A stretch of DNA of 10,341 nt, from contig JAPJRA010000073.1 in NCBI GenBank assembly GCA_030824835.1, forward strand, positions 1 to 10,341, read 5' to 3'. The notes under the pieces are model-generated. The model saw only the letters and a program-made list of their open reading frames with translations. It ran no database searches and was not told the DNA's origin. Of this stretch, positions 5,702-10,341 are shown in pieces. Both the position numbers and the translations under genes were made by a program. The first letter of the stretch is position 1. Each line of letters begins with the position of its first letter. The stretch is from Geminicoccaceae bacterium. GTDB taxonomy: Bacteria; Pseudomonadota; Alphaproteobacteria; Geminicoccales; Geminicoccaceae.

Positions 5702-6184
5702 CTAGTAGCGCTGGCCGTTCTTGTGCACGAAATGCCAGCGCCCGTCGGTCCCCAGCGCGCCCACGATGTCGTCGTCCGGGTAATGGGCGCGGTCACGGGC
5801 GGCGCGATCGCCGATCTCGAGATAGACCACGTCCCTGTCGGTGCGATTGACCAGATGGTGTGCGTCCATCGTACCCGCCTTGAACCCTGCCGCCATGCCC
5901 GGCCGCAGCACCGTCTCGCCGGCATCGGTCACGAGGGTCGGCTCACCCTTGAGGATGTAGACCAGCTCGTCCTGGTGCGAGTGCGCATGGCGCAGCGAGG
6001 ACATGCCGCCGGGCAGGAGCGTGGTCAGGTTGACGCCGAAATTGCTCAGCCCGAACAGGTCGCCCAGCGGGCGTTTCACCCGCCCCATCATGCGCGACGC
6101 GAAAGGTTCGGGATAGTTCGACGCCAGCTTGCGCGGCGGGGCATCGGCGGCCACGACCGCCACCGGCGTCTCAGTGCTGCTCAT
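5702..6184 (-). CDS. cupin domain protein
   Basis: A 160-residue single-domain cupin. Motif 1 is GGMSSLRHAHSHQDELVYIL (59-78) with His66, His68 and Glu73 as likely metal ligands. Motif 2 is GMAAGFKAGTMDAHHLVN (96-113), with the final ligand at His109 or His110. The N-terminal YPEPFASRMMGRVKRPLGDLFGL and the C-terminal YLEIGDR with YPDDDIVG are features of a widespread proteobacterial family of unknown substrate. ATG 6184 was chosen over upstream codons because GGGAAAGG lies just before it and the homology-like part begins soon after. It stands upstream of the RHH-like gene on the same strand (125-base gap containing a promoter), so it is probably its own unit. A sugar or small-metabolite isomerase, or a ligand sensor, are possible; the sequence does not decide. 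Confidence 0.85.
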   Translation of the reverse strand: MSSTETPVAVVAADAPPRKLASNYPEPFASRMMGRVKRPLGDLFGLSNFGVNLTTLLPGGMSSLRHAHSHQDELVYILKGEPTLVTDAGETVLRPGMAAGFKAGTMDAHHLVNRTDRDVVYLEIGDRAARDRAHYPDDDIVGALGTDGRWHFVHKNGQRY

Positions 6185-6313
6185 CCTGGCCTTTCCCTTG
6201 TCGGCACGACGATCGGGCAATCGACAGCGGGTCGCCATAGCCCGAAGCGACGGGGACTGCCAGTCCAAGTTTCGTCGCCGGCAGGGATAGTGAAAGCCCG
6301 TCGCCTGAGGTCG

Positions 6314-8188
6314 TCAGTCGGCGGGGACGTAGGTCCAGTCGGCGTCGACGCCGAAGCGCAGTGGCACGTCGGCGTTGGGGTCGTATTCCTGCGCGCCGCG
6401 ACCCATGCTTGAGGCATCGTTGAAGTTGGCCAGCGGCACGCCGGTGCCGGCGTTGGCGACCTCGTACAGCCCGGTGGGTTGGGTGGGCGGAACCGTCCAA
6501 GGCTCCGACGGTCCATGTCCCGGCTTCCATACCGCCGTCGCCTGCACGCCGCCCGCCAGAGAGTAGGGGTAATTCATGTTCTGATCGCGGTTGTACATGT
6601 CGGCGAACACCGAATTCAGCCAGTCCTTGGGCGATGTGTCGTACATGTAGTTCTGCGCGCTCATGAAGACATTGTTGCGCGAGATGACATTGCGATAGTA
6701 ACCGCTGTCGCGTCGGGCGCTTTCGAGAAAAATCGAGTAGCCGAAGTTGAATCCGTCCTTGGTCGTCCGCAGGGCGGTGTTGTGATAGACGAAGGCGGCA
6801 CCATTGAAGGTAGCGACGCCACCATTATTTTGCCTGAATTTCAGTGGTGAATCGCTGGTATATCCACCATCGACGCCGACATTGTAGGTTCCGATATTGC
6901 CCACATCGTTGTCCGCACCCCGGTCGAAGATGTTGCGGAAGATGTAGGAGGGGCCGGCCTCCATGTGCTGGTGGCTGATGGTGGTCAGCGCGTAGTCGAT
7001 GTAGTTGCCGAAGATCCGCACGTTGACGGCCGCGTCGTCGACCTCGATCGCATCGTCCGTGCCGTTGCGGATGATGTTGCCGTAGATGTCCAGGTCCCGC
7101 TGCCGCCCGGCACTGATGATGTCGTAGTATCGATTGGAGTCTCCGCTCAGCGTCACGCCACCTTCGGTCGTGTTGGTCGCGTAGATCTCGTTGTAGCGGA
7201 TGACGTTGCCCTTGGCGAAATTGCTGTCGGTCGCATCGATGCCGATCGCGCGCGGGCCGTAGGGATGATCGCCGTAGCCGGGGCACTCCTGCCACCGGGA
7301 GGACCGGTAGCGGGGGTTGCGGATAATGTTGCGCTGGATGACGATGCCATCGTTGGCCGCGGTCGGAACCTTGATCCCCGCATCGGCATAGCGCCCGATA
7401 TCGCCCTTGTCGGTCCCGGCGATACAGGTGGAGGCGGGATCGCTCAGTTTCTTCTTGCTGCGCTCGCCGAGGCGCGGGTTGGGATTTTGCGGGGAGATCT
7501 CCTGCCAGCCCCAGTCCTCGATAGTATTGTTCTCGACGACGACATTGCGACTCTCGACGTCGACCGCATTGAACTTGCAGTCGCGGATCTTGAAGCCACG
7601 GAGAATCACATAGGATGCCTTGATCTGAACGCAATCGTCCTTGTGACCGGTATCGATGACGGTGGCGTTCTGGCCGTCGTGGATCTTCCAGTCCGTGGCC
7701 GTGCCGCCCGAACTGATCACCAGCTTGGTCGTCCGGGTGCCCGAGTAGGTGATGGTAGTGCCGGTGAACCTGTCCGGACGGGTTGCAATGTCCAGCATAG
7801 CCTTCCATTGCTTGCCACGGTCCAGGCTGTAGCGGACATTGTAGAGGGTGCCCGGACGCAGGTTGACGATGCTGCCGCGATACTGATTGCGGTACGTGTC
7901 AATGGCCGACAGGCTGTCCCACCACAGTGCCTGCGCATTCTTCCATACGGCGCTGCCCGCCGGCCGATACTGGATCGCCACGCCGGCCGGGTTCTGCGTC
8001 CGGTACCAGTAGAGCCCGATCGTGTGGAAGTTGGCCGTGGCGGTCGGGGCGGCGGCTGAGGCCACCGACGGCAGGAGCGTCATGACCACGGCAGCATAAA
8101 GCCGGTGCGCTCGCCTCGCCCGTGGGTTATGGCGCACCGCGCCGACATCATGCCATGGGTTCGCAGTTCGAGGCGCGTGCATGAGCAT
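6314..8188 (-). CDS. exported right-handed parallel beta-helix protein with N-terminal FN3-like domain
   Basis: A 624-residue protein. A basic N-terminus (NPRARRAHRL) leads to a hydrophobic core and VASAAA, giving signal peptidase cleavage near residue 47. Residues about 48-137 (ending LRPGTLYNVRYSLDRGKQW and IATRP) resemble a fibronectin type III domain. From about 150 to 560 short repeated strands of the type VVVENNTIEDWG, IVIQRNIIRNP and LDIYGNIIRNGTDDAIEV indicate a right-handed parallel beta-helix, as in polysaccharide lyases and NosD-like proteins. KDDCVQI (about 183-189) and DDAIEVDD may be surface acidic sites. ATG 8188 is preferred, with AGGGA about 11 bases upstream; ATG 8182 is also possible. 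The frame extends to 8401, but the extension looks non-coding. It is divergent from the phosphofructokinase gene. A carbohydrate-binding or lyase role is inferred from the fold only; no catalytic signature was assigned. Confidence 0.82.
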   Translation of the reverse strand: MLMHAPRTANPWHDVGAVRHNPRARRAHRLYAAVVMTLLPSVASAAAPTATANFHTIGLYWYRTQNPAGVAIQYRPAGSAVWKNAQALWWDSLSAIDTYRNQYRGSIVNLRPGTLYNVRYSLDRGKQWKAMLDIATRPDRFTGTTITYSGTRTTKLVISSGGTATDWKIHDGQNATVIDTGHKDDCVQIKASYVILRGFKIRDCKFNAVDVESRNVVVENNTIEDWGWQEISPQNPNPRLGERSKKKLSDPASTCIAGTDKGDIGRYADAGIKVPTAANDGIVIQRNIIRNPRYRSSRWQECPGYGDHPYGPRAIGIDATDSNFAKGNVIRYNEIYATNTTEGGVTLSGDSNRYYDIISAGRQRDLDIYGNIIRNGTDDAIEVDDAAVNVRIFGNYIDYALTTISHQHMEAGPSYIFRNIFDRGADNDVGNIGTYNVGVDGGYTSDSPLKFRQNNGGVATFNGAAFVYHNTALRTTKDGFNFGYSIFLESARRDSGYYRNVISRNNVFMSAQNYMYDTSPKDWLNSVFADMYNRDQNMNYPYSLAGGVQATAVWKPGHGPSEPWTVPPTQPTGLYEVANAGTGVPLANFNDASSMGRGAQEYDPNADVPLRFGVDADWTYVPAD

Positions 8189-8446
8189 CGATTGTTTTTT
8201 CCCTGTTTGAGGCGACCGTGCTCGGGCGCGACAGGCGCTATCGATCGGTTCACATCGTTTAGGCGTCCAAATTATCTTTTCTGTCAATTTAACCGTTATG
8301 GTCTGTCGCCGAGACACCGTGGGTTTTGACCAATCGGCAACGTTGGCCGCGTCGAAAGCCACCGCGAGAAGGCTCTCGACATCCCCGGTCGACCGATCCA
8401 AACAGGAGAGGTCGGGACAGCCGGCATCGGTCAGGGGGATCGTCCC
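8189..8446. promoter_or_regulatory. divergent intergenic region with TTGACA box toward the beta-helix gene
   Basis: This 258-base gap separates divergent genes, so it should hold two promoters. On the minus strand a perfect -35 hexamer TTGACA lies at 8282-8287 inside an AT-rich patch (about 8265-8300), but the -10 position shows only GCCTAA or CCTAAA. On the + strand TTGACC occurs at 8326-8331 without a -10 partner. AGGGGGA at 8433-8439 is the ribosome site of the phosphofructokinase gene. Confidence 0.35.
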
Positions 8447-9673
8447 ATGCAGGACAAGGTTCTGGTCGCCCAGGGCGGCGGGCCGACCGTGGTCATCAAT
8501 CAGTCATTGGCCGGCGTGGTCCTCGAGGCCCGCAAGTTCCAGCATATCGGCCGCATCTACGGTGCGCGGCACGGGGTTCAGGGGCTGATCGAGGAGGACC
8601 TGGTCGACCTGACCCGCGAGACCTCGCACAATCTGGAGATGGTGGCGCTGACGCCGTCCTCGGCGCTGGGCTCGACCCGCGACAAGCCCGACCGCCAGTA
8701 CTGCCACGAGATCTTCCGTGTGCTGCAGGCCCACGGGATCGGCTACTTTCTCTACATTGGCGGCAACGACTCGGTGGACACGGTGCGCATCGTCTCCGAG
8801 GAGGCGCAGGCTGCCGGCTCCAGCCTGCGCTGCGTGCATATCCCGAAGACCATCGACAACGACCTGGTCGGCAACGACCACTGCCCCGGCTACCCGTCCG
8901 CGGCGCGTTTCGTCGCGCAGGCGTTCATGGGCGCCAATCTCGACAATCGGGCACTGCCCGGCGTCTATATCTCGGTCGTCATGGGCCGCCATGCCGGCTG
9001 GCTGACCGCAGCTGCCGCCCTGGGGCGGAAATTCGAGGACGATGGCCCGCACCTGATCTACCTGCCCGAGCGCGATTTCGTGCTCGACCAGTTCCTGGCC
9101 GACGTGAAGGCCACCATGGACCGGCTCGGTCGCTGTGTCGTCGCCGTCTCCGAGGGCATCCACGACGCGAGCGGTATCGCGATCGCGGAAAAGCTCGCCA
9201 AGCAGGTCGAGCGCGACGCTCACGGCAACGTCCAGCTCTCGGGCAGCGGCGCGCTGGCCGATCTGCTCACCGATGCCGTCAAGACCAAGCTCGGCATGAA
9301 GCGGGTTCGCGGCGACACCCTGGGCTACCTGCAGCGCTCGTTCATCGGCTGCGTCTCCGACCTCGACCGGCACGAGGCCCGCGAGGTGGCGGAAAAAGCC
9401 GTGCAGTACGCGATGTGGGGCGACCGGGACGGCTCGGTCACCATCCACCGCACGGGCTTCTACTCGGTCGACTACCGGCTCTCGCCCCTGGCCGACGTCG
9501 CCGGCAAGACCCGCACCATGGAGGACGAGTTCATCGACCCGAGCGGCACCGGCATCACCGACGCCTTCCGCATGTACCTGCGGCCGTTGCTCGGCTCGGG
9601 CATGCCCGAAGCCTATCGGCTCCGGCTGAACCCCGTCGACCGGGTCCTGAAGCGGAGCGGGTCCGCCCCGTGA
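8447..9673 (+). CDS. pfp: 6-phosphofructokinase, probably pyrophosphate-dependent
   Basis: A 408-residue cytoplasmic enzyme of the PfkA superfamily, phosphorylating fructose 6-phosphate to the 1,6-bisphosphate in glycolysis. Landmarks: QGGGPTVVINQSLAGVV (9-25) for the phosphoryl-donor site, YIGGNDSVDT (103-112), PKTIDNDL (133-140) with the catalytic Asp, and MGRHAGW (179-185) and SEGI (235-238) for substrate binding. Donor choice is read from two positions. The residue equivalent to E. coli PfkA Gly104 is Asp (Asp108), and the one before TIDND is Lys (Lys134) rather than Gly. Both are hallmarks of PPi-using enzymes, which are reversible. The usual Asp of GGD is Asn107 here. ATG 8447 has AGGGGGA seven bases upstream. 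The stop overlaps the pyroglutamyl peptidase start by four bases. Confidence 0.92.
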   Translation: MQDKVLVAQGGGPTVVINQSLAGVVLEARKFQHIGRIYGARHGVQGLIEEDLVDLTRETSHNLEMVALTPSSALGSTRDKPDRQYCHEIFRVLQAHGIGYFLYIGGNDSVDTVRIVSEEAQAAGSSLRCVHIPKTIDNDLVGNDHCPGYPSAARFVAQAFMGANLDNRALPGVYISVVMGRHAGWLTAAAALGRKFEDDGPHLIYLPERDFVLDQFLADVKATMDRLGRCVVAVSEGIHDASGIAIAEKLAKQVERDAHGNVQLSGSGALADLLTDAVKTKLGMKRVRGDTLGYLQRSFIGCVSDLDRHEAREVAEKAVQYAMWGDRDGSVTIHRTGFYSVDYRLSPLADVAGKTRTMEDEFIDPSGTGITDAFRMYLRPLLGSGMPEAYRLRLNPVDRVLKRSGSAP

Positions 9674-10323
9674 CGGTGCTGCTGACCGGCTTCGAGGCCT
9701 ATGGCGGCCGCGCCGAGAACCCCTCTGGGCAGCTGGCACGCAGGCTCGACGGGCAGATGGTGGCGGGGGAGCCGATCGAGGGCCGCTGCCTCGCCGTCGA
9801 GCTGCGCTCCATCGGCCCCGCCATTCGCGCTGCGATCGAGGAGACCGAGCCGAGCCTCGTGCTGTGCCTGGGCCTATGGCCGGGGGAGAGCATGCTTCGC
9901 CTGGAGCGCATCGCCGCCAACGAGGCCGACTTCGACATCCCGGACAATGCCGGCAGCGTTGCCCGTGAGCCGCTCGATCCCGCTGGCCCGGCCGCCTACG
10001 CTAGTACGGCGCCGCTGCACGCCATGCGCGACGCGCTGCTCGCTGCCGGGATACCGTGTCACCTGTCCGGGACCGCCGGTCGCTTCCTGTGCAACGCCGT
10101 CATGTACCACGCGCTCGCCGCCAGCGCGGCACGCGTCCCGACGCTGCCCGTGGGCTTCATCCATCTGCCGTATCTACCGCAGCAGGCGGCGGCCCTGCTC
10201 GCGGGAGGCACCTCGGCGGGCGGCCAGCTCGCGTCGATGAGCTTCGAGCTGATGCAGGCGGGCGTGTGCCTCGCGATCGAGACTTGCCTTGCCAGCCTGA
10301 CCCGGGACGCAGCGACCGCATGA
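9670..10323 (+). CDS. pcp: pyroglutamyl (pyrrolidone-carboxyl) peptidase, family C15
   Basis: A 217-residue cytosolic cysteine peptidase that removes N-terminal pyroglutamate from peptides. The N-terminal VLLTGFEAYGGRAENPSG (3-20) matches the family's GFxPFxxxxxNPS motif. The catalytic triad is readable: Glu79 in LRLERIAAN, Cys141 in GRFLCNAVMYHAL and His165 in VGFIHLPYLP, at spacings matching the family (Glu81, Cys144 and His168 in characterised members). The start is GTG at 9670, within the GTGA overlap with the phosphofructokinase stop, so translation is probably coupled. No strong ribosome site is seen, which fits coupling. Its own TGA (10321-10323) overlaps the next ATG at 10320. The C-terminal half is otherwise ordinary; confidence in the family is high. 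Confidence 0.93.
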   Translation: MTVLLTGFEAYGGRAENPSGQLARRLDGQMVAGEPIEGRCLAVELRSIGPAIRAAIEETEPSLVLCLGLWPGESMLRLERIAANEADFDIPDNAGSVAREPLDPAGPAAYASTAPLHAMRDALLAAGIPCHLSGTAGRFLCNAVMYHALAASAARVPTLPVGFIHLPYLPQQAAALLAGGTSAGGQLASMSFELMQAGVCLAIETCLASLTRDAATA

Positions 10324-10341
10324 AAGGGGCCGACATCCTGG
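10320..10341 (+). CDS. start of a further gene, truncated by the window end
   Basis: ATG at 10320 overlaps the peptidase stop as ATGA and opens a frame reading MKGADIL before the sequence ends. The tight overlap continues the pattern of the two preceding genes. MKGADIL resembles the first residues of thiamine-pyrophosphate enzymes related to acetolactate synthase (GADIL at the N-terminus), but seven residues cannot establish this. Confidence 0.45.

Noticed and set aside
6965..8059. 364-codon open frame opposite the beta-helix gene
   Set aside because: Its Val/Asp/Gly-rich repetitive product mirrors the codon pattern of the minus-strand beta-helix repeats.
8326..8354. TTGACC as a -35 box for phosphofructokinase
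   Set aside because: No AT-rich -10 hexamer occurs 16-18 bases downstream (the position reads GCGTCG).
8326..9669. Extension of the pyroglutamyl peptidase frame upstream to 8326
   Set aside because: The upstream part is the +1 shadow of phosphofructokinase, rich in Arg and Pro; the family homology starts exactly at GTG 9670.
8504..9739. 411-codon minus-strand open frame opposite the phosphofructokinase gene
   Set aside because: It overlaps a well-supported enzyme gene and shows no domain of its own.

Overview
The window is high-GC bacterial DNA with densely packed genes, short gaps, frequent GTG/TTG starts and weak promoter boxes. Its gene content fits an alphaproteobacterium, plausibly Rhodospirillales-like: a NAD-dependent homospermidine synthase beside a fold-III ornithine decarboxylase, a PPi-type phosphofructokinase and an alphaproteobacterial-style cupin. 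This placement is inference from gene content and composition only.

Layout. 1-368 (+) is the 3' part of a class I methyltransferase interrupted by an in-frame TAG. 405-1332 (-) holds two tandem, diverged secreted proteins resembling CHRD domains. 1333-1701 is an AT-richer gap with two very short ORFs, one encoding a plausible 29-residue membrane peptide. 1702-5148 (-) is a polyamine cluster transcribed in the order hss, ornithine decarboxylase, GNAT acetyltransferase, 62-residue membrane protein. 5182-5688 is a regulatory stretch built from strong inverted repeats around a small ribbon-helix-helix-like protein gene. 5702-6184 (-) is a cupin protein. 6314-8188 (-) is a large exported FN3-like plus parallel beta-helix protein. 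8189-8446 is a divergent promoter region. 8447-10323 (+) is a PPi-type 6-phosphofructokinase overlapping a pyroglutamyl peptidase by 4 bases. A third gene starts at 10320, overlapping the peptidase stop, and runs off the window.

How the genes work together. Ornithine decarboxylase makes putrescine and homospermidine synthase condenses two putrescines into sym-homospermidine. The acetyltransferase and the small membrane protein are tightly linked downstream (26-base and 4-base gaps), so they may act on polyamines or be co-regulated with their synthesis; this is inferred from position only. Just upstream, the RHH-like gene has a promoter-like sequence with a perfect 22-bp palindrome immediately downstream of the -10 box and a related inverted repeat upstream of the -35 box. 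Two further strong dyads lie between the RHH-like gene and hss. This is the most interesting local architecture: a candidate autoregulated repressor plus a structured leader controlling homospermidine synthesis.

No rRNA, tRNA, CRISPR array or insertion sequence was recognised. I found no wholly new system that can be defended from sequence alone; the best leads are the polyamine locus with its palindromes and accessory genes, and the decayed or unusual genes at the left end.
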